In this document: positions 50,421-61,296 of the stretch, piece after piece
How the letters are laid out: every line of letters starts with the position of its first letter
How positions within the stretch are numbered: the stretch's first letter is position 1
From: Raineyella sp. LH-20
Lineage (GTDB): Bacteria > Actinomycetota > Actinomycetes > Propionibacteriales > Propionibacteriaceae
Length of the DNA: 64,000 nt
NCBI RefSeq assembly: GCF_033110965.1
Contig: NZ_CP137003.1
Coordinates: 2,356,001-2,420,000, forward strand
Direction: 5' to 3'
Translations under genes and position numbers: made by a program
The notes under the pieces: model-generated
Seen by the model: the letters and a program-made list of their open reading frames with translations, nothing else
Told to the model about the DNA's origin: nothing
Database searches by the model: none

Positions 50421-53400
50421 ATGCTCGAGAACGAGCAGACCGCCGCATCGTCGGCCGATACTGCACTTCCGCTTGATACTGCACGTCCGCTCGACGACGG
50501 ACTGCCGAAGCCGCCGGCGGGACGCCGGTCCCGTCGCCGCCCTGCCGGACCGCCCGCGGAGGCCGCTGCGCCGGCCGAGCGGACCGCCGAGGTGGCGCCG
50601 GTCGAGACCCCAGCTGCCGAGGTGGTTGCCGCGGAGCCGGTCGAGGAGGCCGAGACTGCCCCGGCCGCTGAGTTCGTTGCCGCTGAGCCGGAGGTCGCCG
50701 CCGACGAGTCCGCCGTCGAGGCGGATGCCGAGGCGAACGAGTTGATCGAGATCGAGGCGGTGGCCGAGCACGCCGACGAGGCCGCCACCGAGCAGCCCGA
50801 CGACGAGACCGAAGCCACCCATGAGACCACCGCGCTCGAGGCCGAGGCTGAGCCGACCGAGGGCGAGGACGAAGAGGCCGACGAGGGCGAGGAGACCCAG
50901 GCGTCCACGGCGCCCCGTCGTCGTCGGCGCCGCCGTGGGGGCCGTCGACGCCATGGGGGAGAGGGCGGCCAGGCGACCGCTGACACCGAGGAGTCCGACG
51001 AGACGACCGAGGGCGAGCAGCCCGTCGCTGTCGGCCAGGCCGCTCCGGAGGCCGCTGCCGAGGGCGTCGCGAGCGAGACCACCACGGCGGAAGCCGCCAC
51101 GACCGAAGGCACTACCGAGCAGGGTGAGGCCGCCGCTGACCAGACCGCGGTCGCCGAGCAGGCCGAGGCCGCCGAGCAGGGCGAGGGGGAGGCTGCCTCC
51201 TCCGGGTCGTCCCGTCGGCGTCGGCGTCGGCGCCGCCGTCGCGGTGAGGATGCCAGCACCGGGTCCGAGGACGATCCGCCCGAGGTCGTCGTCAAGGTGC
51301 GCGAGCCCCATGCGGCTGCCGGCGATCAGATCCGCGCCGTCGAGGGGTCGACCCGTCTGGAGGCCAAGCGTCAGCGCCGTCGGGAAGGACGCGCCGCGGG
51401 CCGCCGCCGCGCACCGATCGTGTCCGAGTCGGAGTTCCTGGCCCGGCGGGAGTCCGTCACCCGCCAGATGGTGGTGCGCCAGGGCGAGGAGTACTCCCAG
51501 ATCGCCGTCCTCGAGGACGGCGTGCTCGTCGAGCACTACGTCGACCGGGAGTCGTCCTCCTCGCTGATCGGCAACATCTACCTCGGCAAGGTCCAGAACG
51601 TCCTTCCGTCGATGGAGGCCGCGTTCATCGACATCGGCCGCGGCCGCAACGCCGTGCTCTACGCCGGTGAGGTCGACTGGGACGCGTACGGTTCCGGCCA
51701 CTCCGAGCGGCGGATCGAGAACGTCCTGAAGTCCGGCCAGACCGTCGTCGTGCAGGTGACCAAAGACCCGGTCGGGGCCAAGGGTGCCCGACTGACCAAT
51801 CACGTCTCCCTGCCGGGTCGGTACGTGGTGTACGCCCCGGGCGGCCACCTGTCCGGCATCTCCCGCAAGCTGCCCGACGTCGAGCGTAAGCGGCTGAAGC
51901 ACATCCTCGCCGAACTGATCGAGGAGGGCGCCAGCGTCATCGTCCGTACGGCGGCCGAGGGTGCCACCCAGGAACAGCTCGTCCACGACGTCAGCCGGCT
52001 CAAGTCGCAGTGGGACACCATCGAGAACCGTGCCAAGCACGGCGGGGCGCCGCAGCTGCTCTACAGCGAGCCCGACCTGACGATCCGTACGGTCCGCGAC
52101 CTCTTCACCGAGGACTTCGCCGAGCTCATCGTCGACGGTGACGGCGAGGACGACGACGCGTACGACACCCTTGCGGACTACTTGACCCACACCGCGCCGC
52201 ACCTGGCGGATCGGGTCGTCCACTGGGACCGTGCGGCGAAGGGCGACGTCTTCGCGCACTACCGCCTCGACGAGCAGATCGCCAAGGCACTGGAACGCAA
52301 GGTGCACCTGCCGTCCGGCGGTTCGCTGGTCATCGACCGCACCGAGGCGATGACCGTCATCGACGTCAACACCGGCAAGTTCACCGGCCACGGCGGCAAT
52401 CTCGAGGCCACCGTCACGGCGAACAACCTGGAGGCGGCCGAGGAGATCGTCCGTCAGCTGCGGCTGCGTGACGTCGGCGGCATCATCGTCATCGACTTCA
52501 TCGACATGGTGTTGCCGAGCAACCGCGAGCTGTTGCTGCGCCGGCTGGTGGAGTGCCTCGGCCGGGATCGTACGCGTCACCAGGTCTCCGAGGTGACCAG
52601 CCTCGGGCTGGTGCAGCTGACCCGCAAGAAGATCGGCACCGGTCTGGCCGAGGCGTTCACCGAGCCGTGCGAGGTGTGCAACAACCGCGGCTACCTGATT
52701 CACGACATGCCGGTGGCCACCCAGGCGCCGGCCGACGGCGGTGACCGACAGGGCCGCAACAGCCGCAAGCGCAGCCGTGGCAAGTCGACCGGACAGGCCT
52801 CCGTGCCGACCCCGGCCCCGGCCAAGGAGACCGAGACCGAGCAGGTCTCCGTCGAGGCCCGGGCGGCGGCACAGGCGGCGATGAACGCTGTGGCGCACGC
52901 CGGGTCCAAGCCGAAGGTGGCCGAGCCGGCCGTCGAAGCCGAGGATCGTACGGCTCCCGCCGCTCCGGCCACGGAGGGACACCTCGAGCAGGCGACGGAG
53001 ACCGCGGTCGAGGCCGTGGCCGAGGCGCTGACCGGCGCCGGCACGAGCTCGCGGTCGCGGCGCTCCAGCCGATCGCGGGGGAGCCGTCGCCCGGCCGGGG
53101 CGCCGGGTGCCGCGGCCGAGGAGGTGTCGTCCGCGGCCGGGTCGTCCGAGCCTGTGTCGTCCGATACGGGCGAGGCTCGGACAGCGGTGCCGCAGCCGGT
53201 CGCGGCCGAGGCGAGGGTGACGCCGCTGCCTGAGGCTCCCGCGACGGTGCCCGCCACCGAGGCCCCGGCCAGCGGCGGCACGGCTCCGGCCGACGCCCTG
53301 GCGGAGATCGTCGCGGCGCTGGTCGCCGGCGGTGAGGAGGCTCCGGCGCTGATCGACGCGGCCCCGGCGGAGGCACCGGCGGCGAAGAAGTCGACGACCC

Positions 53401-54017
53401 GCACGTCCGCGGCGAAGAAGTCGACCGCCAAGACGACTGCGAAGAAGTCGACCGCCAGGAAGGCCACGGCCAAGAAGGCTGCCAGCGGGAAGGCCCCCGC
53501 CGAGGCGGCTGTCGAGAAGGCGGTCACCGAAGCAGCTCTCGAGACCGTGACCGTGGTGACGCCGGAGGACGCGCCGGCGGTCGAGAAGCCCGCCGCGAAG
53601 AAGGCGGCGGCCAGGAAGACGACAGCCAAGAAGGCGACGGCCAAGAAGGCGACGGCACGGAAGACGACGAAGCGGGCCGCCGCCACTCCGGCGACCGAAC
53701 AGCCGGTCACCGGTCAGGCGGCCGAGCCGGACGCGGCGTCCCCGACCAGCACGGAGTCCACGGAGGCTGCTGCCACGTCGCGGCGTACGACCACCAGGAG
53801 CACCCGGAAGACGGCGGCGAAGGCCACCTCCGGGTCAGGCACCCGCAGCCGGGCCCGCAAGGCCGCCGCCGACCCGACGGACGCCCCGGCGGCGCTCTCG
53901 ACGGACGCTCCGGTGCAGGACGCCTTCGTGCCGGCACCGGTGACCGAGCCGGTGCAGGACGCCTTCGTGCCCGTCCAGCCCGTGCTCGACCCGCCCGAGG
54001 GCGGTTCGGACCACTGA
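50421..54017 (+). CDS. rne: Ribonuclease E/G with poly-arginine and histone H1-like flanking regions
   Basis: 1198 aa, a large actinobacterial RNase E. The catalytic core runs from about residue 345 to 770: S1 RNA-binding subdomain (AVLEDGVLVEHYVDRE, about 360), catalytic Asp648 in VIDVNTGKF and Asp692 in VIVIDFIDM, and the zinc link CEVC (about 750). The N-terminal 340 residues are acidic Ala/Glu-rich with two arginine blocks ([17 protein letters not shown] and [14 protein letters not shown]). After the core come Ser/Arg, Ala/Pro and Lys/Ala tracts, the last (about 985-1115) like histone H1 (KKSTAKTTAKKSTARKATAK). These low-complexity arms probably bind RNA and partners. ATG at 50421 with GAAGGAGAG just before it. 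Confidence 0.96.
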   Translation: MLENEQTAASSADTALPLDTARPLDDGLPKPPAGRRSRRRPAGPPAEAAAPAERTAEVAPVETPAAEVVAAEPVEEAETAPAAEFVAAEPEVAADESAVEADAEANELIEIEAVAEHADEAATEQPDDETEATHETTALEAEAEPTEGEDEEADEGEETQASTAPRRRRRRRGGRRRHGGEGGQATADTEESDETTEGEQPVAVGQAAPEAAAEGVASETTTAEAATTEGTTEQGEAAADQTAVAEQAEAAEQGEGEAASSGSSRRRRRRRRRRGEDASTGSEDDPPEVVVKVREPHAAAGDQIRAVEGSTRLEAKRQRRREGRAAGRRRAPIVSESEFLARRESVTRQMVVRQGEEYSQIAVLEDGVLVEHYVDRESSSSLIGNIYLGKVQNVLPSMEAAFIDIGRGRNAVLYAGEVDWDAYGSGHSERRIENVLKSGQTVVVQVTKDPVGAKGARLTNHVSLPGRYVVYAPGGHLSGISRKLPDVERKRLKHILAELIEEGASVIVRTAAEGATQEQLVHDVSRLKSQWDTIENRAKHGGAPQLLYSEPDLTIRTVRDLFTEDFAELIVDGDGEDDDAYDTLADYLTHTAPHLADRVVHWDRAAKGDVFAHYRLDEQIAKALERKVHLPSGGSLVIDRTEAMTVIDVNTGKFTGHGGNLEATVTANNLEAAEEIVRQLRLRDVGGIIVIDFIDMVLPSNRELLLRRLVECLGRDRTRHQVSEVTSLGLVQLTRKKIGTGLAEAFTEPCEVCNNRGYLIHDMPVATQAPADGGDRQGRNSRKRSRGKSTGQASVPTPAPAKETETEQVSVEARAAAQAAMNAVAHAGSKPKVAEPAVEAEDRTAPAAPATEGHLEQATETAVEAVAEALTGAGTSSRSRRSSRSRGSRRPAGAPGAAAEEVSSAAGSSEPVSSDTGEARTAVPQPVAAEARVTPLPEAPATVPATEAPASGGTAPADALAEIVAALVAGGEEAPALIDAAPAEAPAAKKSTTRTSAAKKSTAKTTAKKSTARKATAKKAASGKAPAEAAVEKAVTEAALETVTVVTPEDAPAVEKPAAKKAAARKTTAKKATAKKATARKTTKRAAATPATEQPVTGQAAEPDAASPTSTESTEAAATSRRTTTRSTRKTAAKATSGSGTRSRARKAAADPTDAPAALSTDAPVQDAFVPAPVTEPVQDAFVPVQPVLDPPEGGSDH

Positions 54018-54030
54018 TCGGTTGATCGGT

Positions 54031-54060
54031 TTGACCGGGACGTCCCCGACTGCGTAGTCT
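54031..54060 (+). promoter_or_regulatory. Promoter of rplU-rpmA
   Basis: TTGACC (54031-54036), 18-bp spacer, TAGTCT (54055-54060). Start near 54067 gives a leader of about 180 nt with a hairpin CGGGTC-GAC-GACCCG (54139-54153). The leader may hold an L21-type autoregulatory element (inference). Confidence 0.7.
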
Positions 54061-54246
54061 TGATCCTCGGCGCATTCAGGACCTCAGGGCTTCGCAGCCG
54101 GGGGCGTTCCGATCGCCGCACGACGGATTGAGGGCAGCCGGGTCGACGACCCGTGCTGCGTACGTCTCCGGGCCCCCGCGCGGGATGCGGGCACGGCGGG
54201 ACACGGTCCGGGTGAGACAGATTCGACGAAGAGAGAAGGTTCAGGC

Positions 54247-54555
54247 GTGTACGCGATCGTGCGCAGTGGCGGCCGCCAGCACAAGGTTGCCGTGGGTGAT
54301 GTTGTCGAGATCGACAAGGTCGCCGACGAGGTCGGTTCCACCGTTCAGCTCCAGCCGCTGCTGCTGGTCGACGGCGAGACCGTGACCTCGGATGCGGACG
54401 CCCTCGGCAAGGTCGAGATCACCGCCGAGGTGCTCGCCGAGACCAAGGGCCCGAAGATCCGGATCCTGAAGTTCAAGAACAAGACCGGTTACACCAAGCG
54501 CCAGGGGCACCGTCAGCGGTACACCCAGGTCAAGGTCACCGACATCAAGGCCTGA
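54247..54555 (+). CDS. rplU: 50S ribosomal protein L21
   Basis: 102 aa, normal length. [19 protein letters not shown] at the N-terminus and [19 protein letters not shown] near the end are L21 signatures. GTG start at 54247 with AGAGAGAAGG upstream. rpmA follows after 13 bases. The pair is under the TTGACC/TAGTCT promoter with a ~180-nt leader. Confidence 0.98.
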   Translation: MYAIVRSGGRQHKVAVGDVVEIDKVADEVGSTVQLQPLLLVDGETVTSDADALGKVEITAEVLAETKGPKIRILKFKNKTGYTKRQGHRQRYTQVKVTDIKA

Positions 54556-54568
54556 GGGAGGACCGAGC

Positions 54569-54841
54569 ATGGCACACAAGAAAGGCGCGTCCTCGACGCG
54601 CAACGGTCGTGATTCCAACGCGCAGCGCCTCGGCGTGAAGCGTTTCGGTGGCGAGTCCGTCAACGCGGGGGAGATCATCCTGCGCCAGCGCGGCACCCAC
54701 TTCCACCCCGGTGACGGCGTGGGCCGCGGCAAGGACGACACCCTGTTCGCCCTGGTCCCCGGCAAGGTCGAGTTCGGCACCCGTCGCGGGCGTCGCGTGA
54801 TCAACGTCAAGCCGGTGGAGGTCGCCGCTGTCGCCGAGTGA
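54569..54841 (+). CDS. rpmA: 50S ribosomal protein L27
   Basis: 90 aa. [21 protein letters not shown], then [20 protein letters not shown], typical of L27, whose N-terminal tail reaches the peptidyl-transferase centre. There is no N-terminal cleavage extension of the Firmicute type: AHKKG follows the Met directly. AGGGAGGA lies just before the ATG. A perfect terminator follows. Confidence 0.98.
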   Translation: MAHKKGASSTRNGRDSNAQRLGVKRFGGESVNAGEIILRQRGTHFHPGDGVGRGKDDTLFALVPGKVEFGTRRGRRVINVKPVEVAAVAE

Positions 54842-54865
54842 GCGACACTGGCACCACCAGCAACG

Positions 54866-54895
54866 GAAGGGCCGCCCCTGCGGGGGCGGCCCTTC
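54866..54895. terminator. Terminator after rpmA
   Basis: GAAGGGCCGCCCC (54866-54878) and GGGGCGGCCCTTC (54883-54895), 13-bp perfect stem, TGCG loop. Confidence 0.85.
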
Positions 54896-55007
54896 CCGCA
54901 TTCACCCCGCCGTCACCACACTTTTCCCACTGCAGTCGCTCCGGCGTACGCGCGCTCCTCGGCCCGCCCCCGCTGCGTTTCCCCTCTGCCCGCCGCACCG
55001 CCCTTGG

Positions 55008-55013
55008 TAGGCT
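55008..55013 (+). promoter_or_regulatory. Candidate -10 of obg
   Basis: TAGGCT inside TTGGTAGGCTGG; the same hexamer precedes gap. Start near 55020, 60-nt leader with AGGAAG before the ATG. Confidence 0.4.
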
Positions 55014-55080
55014 GGCGGCCCGTCCCCTCCCCATCCGCCGGCGACCTCGGGTTGCCGCACCCTCCCAGTCAGGAAGCCCC

Positions 55081-56682
55081 ATGGCCATTCCCTCCTTCGT
55101 CGATCGCGTCACCCTCGAGGTGGCCGGCGGAAACGGGGGCCACGGGTGCGCCTCCATCCACCGGGAGAAGTTCAAGCCGCTCGGTGGGCCCGACGGTGGC
55201 AACGGCGGCGACGGCGGCTCGGTCGTGCTGCGGGTCGACCCAGGGCTGACCACGCTGGTGGAGTTCCACCGCCAGCACAAGCGCCATGCCGGCAACGGCG
55301 AGCCGGGCCGCGGCGACCACCAGAACGGCGCCAACGGCGACGACATCGTGCTGCTGGTGCCGCAGGGCACGGTGGTCACCGACGTCGCCACCGGCACGAT
55401 GATGGCCGACCTGTCCACGCCGGATGCCCAGGTGGTCGTCGCGCAGGGCGGCAAGGGCGGCCTCGGCAACGCCGCGCTGGCCTCGTCCACCCGCAAAGCC
55501 CCCGGCTTCGCCCTGCTCGGCGAGGACGGCGAGGCCCACGAGGTCGTCCTGGAGCTCAAGGTCGTCGCCGACGTCGGCCTGGTCGGCTTCCCGAGCGCCG
55601 GGAAGTCGTCCCTGATCGCGGCCATCTCCGCCGCCCGCCCGAAGATCGCCGACTACCCGTTCACCACCTTGGTGCCCAACCTCGGCGTCGTCGTCGCCGG
55701 CGACACCACCTACACCGTCGCCGATGTCCCCGGCCTGATCGAGGGCGCCTCCGAGGGCAAGGGACTGGGACTGGACTTCCTGCGTCACATCGAGCGCTGC
55801 GCGGCGATCGTCCACGTCATCGACTGCGCCACCTTCGAGCCGGGTCGCGACCCGGTGAGTGACCTGGAGATCATCGAGGGCGAGTTGCACGCCCACGGCG
55901 GTCTGGAGGACCGCCCTCGCCTGGTCGCGCTGAACAAGATCGACGTCCCCGACGCCCGCGACCTGGTCGACCTGGTCCGCGCCGACATCGAGGAGCGTGG
56001 CCTGCGGGTCTTCCCGATCTCCACCAAGACAGGGGAGGGTCTCAAGGCGCTCCAGTTCGCCATGGCCCAGCTGGTGGAGGAGCGCCGGGCGAACCAGCCG
56101 GCGCCGGCCGCGCCGCGCATCGTCCTGCGGCCGCAGGCCGTGGGGGAGACCGGGGAGCAGTTCACCATCCGCCGGATCGGTGACGGCAACGGCGGTTTCC
56201 TGTGGCGGGTCCGCGGCGCGAAGCCGGAACGCTGGGTGCGCCAGACGGACTTCAAGAACGCCGAGGCGGTCGGCTACCTGGCCGACCGGCTCAATCGCCT
56301 CGGCATCGAGGAGGCCCTGCTCGACCGTGGTGCGGTCGCCGGCGACGCCGTCGCGATCGGTGGCGACGATGCGGTGATCTTCGACTTCGCGCCCCAGCTC
56401 GAGAGCGGTGCCGAGATCCTCGCCCGCCGCGGGCGTGACCAGCGGCTCGAGGAACAGCGGCCGGCCGTCGGCCGGCGACGGGAGAAGGACGCCGCCTACC
56501 ACGCCGCGCAGGACGAGGAGGCGTACGTCTTCGGCCCGTGGACCGTCCCGGATCGACCGGAGCCGGAGGAGGACGACGAGCCGGCCGAGGGCGGCGCCCC
56601 CGACACCCAGGCGGAGCGGTCCGCGACCCAGCCGGAGCAGACCGCCGCGCAGGACGGGGAGCACGAGGAGCCCGAGCGGTGA
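55081..56682 (+). CDS. obg: GTPase Obg (CgtA)
   Basis: 533 aa. Obg binds GTP slowly and helps assembly of the large ribosomal subunit and stress signalling. Glycine-rich Obg fold (residues 1-158; [31 protein letters not shown]), then the G domain: G1 [11 protein letters not shown]2 [11 protein letters not shown]3 [14 protein letters not shown] and G4 NKIDVPD. The OCT domain follows ([19 protein letters not shown]). The last ~60 residues are an acidic Glu/Pro-rich tail. ATG at 55081; its in-frame upstream extension is without homology. The stop overlaps the proB GTG. Confidence 0.97.
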   Translation: MAIPSFVDRVTLEVAGGNGGHGCASIHREKFKPLGGPDGGNGGDGGSVVLRVDPGLTTLVEFHRQHKRHAGNGEPGRGDHQNGANGDDIVLLVPQGTVVTDVATGTMMADLSTPDAQVVVAQGGKGGLGNAALASSTRKAPGFALLGEDGEAHEVVLELKVVADVGLVGFPSAGKSSLIAAISAARPKIADYPFTTLVPNLGVVVAGDTTYTVADVPGLIEGASEGKGLGLDFLRHIERCAAIVHVIDCATFEPGRDPVSDLEIIEGELHAHGGLEDRPRLVALNKIDVPDARDLVDLVRADIEERGLRVFPISTKTGEGLKALQFAMAQLVEERRANQPAPAAPRIVLRPQAVGETGEQFTIRRIGDGNGGFLWRVRGAKPERWVRQTDFKNAEAVGYLADRLNRLGIEEALLDRGAVAGDAVAIGGDDAVIFDFAPQLESGAEILARRGRDQRLEEQRPAVGRRREKDAAYHAAQDEEAYVFGPWTVPDRPEPEEDDEPAEGGAPDTQAERSATQPEQTAAQDGEHEEPER

Positions 56683-57815
56683 GCAACGGCGTCGAGACGT
56701 CCCTCGACCGATCCACGCTGTCCTCGTGCGATCGGCTGGTGATCAAGGTGGGCTCGTCCTCCCTGACCCGCGCCGACGGCCACCTGGACGTGATGCACAT
56801 CGCGATGCTGGTCGACACCATCGGCGCCGCCCGAGCCCGGGGCCAGGAGGTCGCCCTGGTGTCGTCCGGCGCGATCGCCGCCGGCCTGCTGCCGTTGGGG
56901 CTGAGCCACCGACCGTACGATCTGCCGACCCAGCAGGCTGCCGCGGCGGTCGGGCAGGGCCAGTTGCTGGAGCTCTACACCGCGCTGTTCCGTCGGTTCG
57001 GGCTGTCCGCCGCCCAGGTGCTGCTGACCACCGGCGATCTGGAGTACCAGGAGCGCTACCACAACGCTCGCGAGACGCTGGACCGGCTGCTGGAGCTCGG
57101 GGTGGTGCCGATCGTCAACGAGAACGACACCGTCGCCACCCAGGAGCTGCGGTTCGGGGACAACGATCGCCTCGCCGCGCTCACCTCCCACCTGCTGCAT
57201 GCCGACGCCCTGCTGCTGATCTCCGACGTCGACGCCCTCTACACCGCTCATCCGGAGACGCCGGGTGCCCGGCGGATCGGTCTGGTCCGGTCGGCCGACG
57301 AGCTGGCCGGGATCGACATCTCGCGGCGCGGCAGCACCGTCGGCACCGGCGGGATGGTGACCAAGCTCGAGGCGGCCCGGATCGCCACCGGCGCCGGGAT
57401 CGCCGTCGGGCTGACCGACCTGGAGCATCTCGCGAGCCTGCTCTCCGGGGAGGACGTCGGGACGTTCTTCATGCCCACCGGCAAGCGTCGCCCGGCCCGG
57501 CTGCTGTGGCTGGCCCACATCAGCGACCCCGACGGCGCGCTGGTGCTCGACCAGGGGGCGGTCCGCGCCGTCGAACAGCGCAAGGCGTCCCTGCTGCCGG
57601 CGGGGATCACCGCGGTGCGTGGCACCTTCGACGTGGGCGACCCGGTCGACCTCGTCGACGAGCGCGGCACCGTCGTCGCCCGTGGCCTGGTCAACTACGC
57701 CTCCGCCGACCTGAAGAGCATGATCGGCCACCACACCTGGGACCTCGCCGCCTCGTACGGGGAACGCTTCCAGCGGGCCGCCGTGCACCGGGATTCTCTG
57801 GTGGTGCTGCGCTGA
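56679..57815 (+). CDS. proB: Glutamate 5-kinase
   Basis: 378 aa. First step of proline synthesis: phosphorylates glutamate. Amino-acid kinase domain ([77 protein letters not shown]) and a C-terminal PUA domain (from about residue 285; [20 protein letters not shown]). GTG at 56679 overlaps the obg stop. proA is 1.9 kb downstream, with the peptide-binding lipoprotein gene between. Confidence 0.96.
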   Translation: MSNGVETSLDRSTLSSCDRLVIKVGSSSLTRADGHLDVMHIAMLVDTIGAARARGQEVALVSSGAIAAGLLPLGLSHRPYDLPTQQAAAAVGQGQLLELYTALFRRFGLSAAQVLLTTGDLEYQERYHNARETLDRLLELGVVPIVNENDTVATQELRFGDNDRLAALTSHLLHADALLLISDVDALYTAHPETPGARRIGLVRSADELAGIDISRRGSTVGTGGMVTKLEAARIATGAGIAVGLTDLEHLASLLSGEDVGTFFMPTGKRRPARLLWLAHISDPDGALVLDQGAVRAVEQRKASLLPAGITAVRGTFDVGDPVDLVDERGTVVARGLVNYASADLKSMIGHHTWDLAASYGERFQRAAVHRDSLVVLR

Positions 57816-59692
57816 TGCGACGGGGGTCGGTGCGGCGACAGGGGGCGGGGCGGCGGCGGGCGCGGAGCGCGCGACTCCGCGTCGGGACCCTCCACCCGGC
57901 CACCCGCGCTCCCCGGGTCACCCGCGCTCCCCGGGTCACCCGTGCTCCCTGGATCACCCGTGCTCCCCGGGTCGCTCTGGCGCTGCTCACCGGCACGGCC
58001 CTGGTGATGCTCAGCGGGTGCGGCCGGCCGGGCGCCTCGCCCACCCCGTCCGGCTCGGCGGACGCATCCGGTCAGGGCACGTTCGTCGTCGCCGCGGCGG
58101 TCGACCCGCTGGCGCTGGACCCGGCCCTGGTCACCGATCCGGACAGCCTGCGGATCGCCCGACAGATCTTCGAGACGCTGGTCACCCTGCCGGACGGGGC
58201 GGGCGCCGCCACTCCGTCGCCCACCGCCGGCGCCACTCCCGGCGGTGCGACGCCGACCCCGACGGCCGCGACCGCACCGGCCCAGGTGGACAACGCCGTC
58301 GCTCCCGGTCTGGCCACCGCGTGGACGGCGAGCCGTGGCGGACGTACGTACACCTTCACCCTGCGCCAGGGCGTCACCTTCCAGGACGGCACTCCGTTCG
58401 GCCCCGCCGCGGTGTGTGCGAACGTCGACCGTTGGCTCACCCTCTCCGGGCGGGCCGCCGACCCCGACGTCTCCGCGGTCTACCAGGAGGTCTTCGGTGG
58501 CTTCATCGACGCTCCCGGCACCCGGTTGGCCGGCTGCACCGTGCTCGGCACCCAGCAGGTGCGGATCGACCTCACCGGCCCGATGCCCGGGCTGCTCACC
58601 CAGCTGACCCGCCCGCAGTTCGGCATCCAGAGTCCGACCGCGATGGCGACGTACGGGGCGTACGACACCGGTGGTGATCCGCGCGCCACGGCGTACGCCA
58701 CGGCCCATCCGACGGGCACCGGACCGTTCCGGTTCGGCGCCTGGGAGGCCGGGGTCCAGGTCGTCCTGCTCCGCAACGCCGACTACTGGGGCGCGAAGGC
58801 GACGGTCGAACGGGTGCTGGTCAAGACGATCAACGATCCCAAGGCGCGCGGCGACGGGCTGGTCAAGGGCACCGTGGATGCGTACGACCAGATCACACCG
58901 CTGGAGGCCGGCTCGCTGACCACCGACCCGAAGGCCGGCACCAGGGTGCTGCCGCAGGCCCAGCGCGACCTGACCTACCTCGGCATCGACCGCAGTACGA
59001 AGGCGATGCAGGACGAGCGGGTCCGGCGGGCGGTCGCGATGGCGATCGACCCGAAGGCGCTGGTGGTGCGCACCATGCCGCCCGGTTCCGAGGTCGCCGA
59101 CGACCTGGTGCCCGGCCGGTCGCGCGAGCGGGCGTACGCGTACGACCCGCAGCAGGCCCGCCGGCTGCTCGACGAGGCCGGCGCGACGGCGCTGACGGTC
59201 CGGATCGCCTACCCCAGCGGGGTGCAGCAGAGCTACCTGCCCGCCCCCGAGGACCTCTACGTCGCCGTCGCCGACCAGTTGAAGGCCGTCGGGATCACCG
59301 CCGAGCCGGTGGCGATGTCGTGGCCGGCGTACCTGCAGATGCTCGGCACCCCGGCCGGCAGCGCCAACCGGCCCGACCTGCAGCTGATGGGCGTGGCGAT
59401 GGACACCCCCGAGCCGTCCTCGACGGTCGCCCAGTTGGTGTCGGCCGGGGCGACGGAGTTCGGCCTGGACCCGTCGTGGACCTCCGACACGCTCGCCGGT
59501 CTGGCCGCGCTGCCCGCCGGCACCGAGCGCGATGCCGCGATCGTCGCCGCTGAGGACCATCTGGTCACCGATCCGGTCGTCGTGCCGTTGGCGGCACCGG
59601 CCGACCGGGTCGCCCTCGGCCGGCGGGTCAAGGAGTTCGCCGTCCGGCCGTACGCCGACGAGGTGTGGACCTCGGTCCGGCTCGGAGGCTAG
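57815..59692 (+). CDS. ABC-transporter peptide/nickel-type substrate-binding lipoprotein (SBP family 5)
   Basis: 625 aa. The family 5 solute-binding fold is seen from residue 90 ([73 protein letters not shown]). It has a lipobox near residue 67 (VMLSGC), so it is membrane-anchored. The n-region before it is very long, about 50 residues, and consists partly of four near-identical 6-residue repeats (VTRAPR). The nearby permease and ATPase genes are missing, so it is an orphan binding protein. ATG at 57815 overlaps the proB stop; an in-frame GTG at 57830 is an alternative. A Pro/Thr-rich insert lies at about 130-155. Confidence 0.87.
   Translation: MRRGSVRRQGAGRRRARSARLRVGTLHPATRAPRVTRAPRVTRAPWITRAPRVALALLTGTALVMLSGCGRPGASPTPSGSADASGQGTFVVAAAVDPLALDPALVTDPDSLRIARQIFETLVTLPDGAGAATPSPTAGATPGGATPTPTAATAPAQVDNAVAPGLATAWTASRGGRTYTFTLRQGVTFQDGTPFGPAAVCANVDRWLTLSGRAADPDVSAVYQEVFGGFIDAPGTRLAGCTVLGTQQVRIDLTGPMPGLLTQLTRPQFGIQSPTAMATYGAYDTGGDPRATAYATAHPTGTGPFRFGAWEAGVQVVLLRNADYWGAKATVERVLVKTINDPKARGDGLVKGTVDAYDQITPLEAGSLTTDPKAGTRVLPQAQRDLTYLGIDRSTKAMQDERVRRAVAMAIDPKALVVRTMPPGSEVADDLVPGRSRERAYAYDPQQARRLLDEAGATALTVRIAYPSGVQQSYLPAPEDLYVAVADQLKAVGITAEPVAMSWPAYLQMLGTPAGSANRPDLQLMGVAMDTPEPSSTVAQLVSAGATEFGLDPSWTSDTLAGLAALPAGTERDAAIVAAEDHLVTDPVVVPLAAPADRVALGRRVKEFAVRPYADEVWTSVRLGG
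57899..57970 (+). repeat. Four 18-bp coding repeats in the signal region of the binding protein
   Basis: Units begin CCACCCGCGCTCCCCGGG and recur every 18 bp with small changes, encoding VTRAPR-type hexamers. They lengthen the n-region of the signal peptide. Confidence 0.8.
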
Positions 59693-59696
59693 CGGA

Positions 59697-59702
59697 TATC
59701 CT
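59697..59702 (+). promoter_or_regulatory. -10 element of proA (leaderless geometry)
   Basis: TATCCT ends 7 nt before the proA ATG at 59710. Confidence 0.55.
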
Positions 59703-59709
59703 GTCCGGC

Positions 59710-60951
59710 ATGGAGTTCCGTGACCAGGCCCTTGCCGCTCGTGACGCCGCCCAGGTGCTCGCCGTGACCCCGACCGGGGTGAAGAACGCCGCCCTCCACG
59801 CGATGGCGGACGCACTGCTGGCGGACACCGAGCCGATCCTGGCCGCCAACGCGGAGGACGTCCGTACGGCGGAGGCGAACGGCACCACGGGTGCGATGAT
59901 CGACCGGCTGCGGCTCACCCCGGAGCGGATCGCCGGGATGGCCGACGGGCTGCGTCAGATGGCCGGCCTGGCGGATCCGGTCGGCGACGTGGTGCGCGGC
60001 TGGACCACCGACAACGGGCTGCGGATCCGCCAGCTGCGGGTGCCGTTCGGCGTGATCGGGATCATCTACGAGGCCCGGCCCAACGTCACCGCCGATGCCG
60101 GTGGCATCTGCCTGAAGTCCGGCAACGCGGCCCTGCTGCGCGGCTCGTCGTCCACGTACGCCTCCAACCTCGCGGTCGTCGCTGCCCTGCACGCCGGTCT
60201 GCGCAGCGTCGGGCTGCCCGAGGAGGCCGTCCAGCTGGTCGCCGGTCCCCGCGAGGTCACCGACCAGATGATGACCGCCCGCGGTCTGGTCGACCTGCTC
60301 ATCCCGCGCGGCGGCGCTGGGCTGATCAACCACGTCGTGCAGGGCTCCACGGTGCCGGTGATCGAGACCGGCACCGGCAACTGCCACCTCTACGTCGACG
60401 CGGCCGCCGACCTCGACATGGCGTACGCGATCATGGTCAACGCGAAGACCCAGCGGCCCAGCGTGTGCAACGCGCTGGAGACCCTGCTGGTGCACCGCGA
60501 CGTCGCCGACGCCTTCCTGCCGCGGGCCCTGTGGGGGCTGGGGGAGTGCGGCGTCACGGTCCACGGCGACGAGCGGACGGCCGGCTACAGCGGCGCGGTG
60601 GTGGCGGCCCAGGCGGGCGACTTCGACGAGGAGTGGTTGTCGCTGGATCTGTCGGTGAAGGTGGTCGACTCCCTCGACGAGGCGATCGGGCACATCCGCC
60701 GCTACACCTCGGGGCACTCGGAGACGATCATCACCGATTCGCGGACGGCGGCCGACCGGTTCGTCGCGGCGATCGACGCGGCCGCGGTGCTGGTCAACGC
60801 CAGCAGCCGGTTCGTCGACGGCGGCGAGTTCGGCTTCGGGGCCGAGATCGGCATCTCCACCCAGAAGCTGCATGCCCGCGGCCCGATGGCGCTGTTGGAG
60901 ATGACGTCGACGAAGTACGTGGTGGAGGGCGAGGGCCAGGTCCGGAGCTGA
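59710..60951 (+). CDS. proA: Gamma-glutamyl phosphate reductase
   Basis: 413 aa. It reduces glutamyl 5-phosphate with NADPH to the semialdehyde that cyclises toward proline. Aldehyde-dehydrogenase fold: [31 protein letters not shown], catalytic Cys253 in [15 protein letters not shown], and [23 protein letters not shown] at 59710 gives the family N-terminus and has a leaderless -10. It therefore seems to be transcribed on its own although it also lies downstream of proB. Confidence 0.97.
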   Translation: MEFRDQALAARDAAQVLAVTPTGVKNAALHAMADALLADTEPILAANAEDVRTAEANGTTGAMIDRLRLTPERIAGMADGLRQMAGLADPVGDVVRGWTTDNGLRIRQLRVPFGVIGIIYEARPNVTADAGGICLKSGNAALLRGSSSTYASNLAVVAALHAGLRSVGLPEEAVQLVAGPREVTDQMMTARGLVDLLIPRGGAGLINHVVQGSTVPVIETGTGNCHLYVDAAADLDMAYAIMVNAKTQRPSVCNALETLLVHRDVADAFLPRALWGLGECGVTVHGDERTAGYSGAVVAAQAGDFDEEWLSLDLSVKVVDSLDEAIGHIRRYTSGHSETIITDSRTAADRFVAAIDAAAVLVNASSRFVDGGEFGFGAEIGISTQKLHARGPMALLEMTSTKYVVEGEGQVRS

Positions 60952-61080
60952 CCGCGGCGCGGGGGTAGGGGCCCGGTCGGCTCCCGGTGGAACGTACGCG
61001 TCCCGCCTCCGGGCCCCGGTGGGACAGGGCCGACGTGTCCCGCCACCGGATCCGGCCGGGACACGATCGGGCCGAGCCGC

Positions 61081-61086
61081 TAGCAT
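61081..61086 (+). promoter_or_regulatory. -10 element of the 50-aa membrane protein gene (leaderless geometry)
   Basis: TAGCAT ends 7 nt before the ATG at 61094. Confidence 0.5.
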
Positions 61087-61093
61087 GACCGGC

Positions 61094-61246
61094 ATGACCA
61101 ATGCGCTGGTACTCCTGCAGGCGGGCGAAGGCCTCGTCAACCCGCTGCCGCTGCCCGAGTGGGCCTTCTTCGCCATCCCGTTCCTGATCCTGGTCGGGCT
61201 GATGCTCGCCGTCCAGCTGATCGGCCGGACCCACCCGCACAGCTGA
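61094..61246 (+). CDS. Small single-span membrane protein of the proA-nadD interval
   Basis: 50 aa: a short polar lead ([20 protein letters not shown]), one transmembrane segment (about residues 25-42; [19 protein letters not shown]) and a short basic/histidine tail. Such small membrane proteins commonly lie before nadD in actinobacteria. Function unknown. ATG at 61094 is supported by a -10 hexamer 7 nt upstream; an ATG at 61085 is in the hexamer and unlikely. Confidence 0.7.
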   Translation: MTNALVLLQAGEGLVNPLPLPEWAFFAIPFLILVGLMLAVQLIGRTHPHS

Positions 61247-61296
61247 CCACTCGGTTGGCCACCACGCAGACCGGCCTGGCGCGCCGCCGTGACGTC

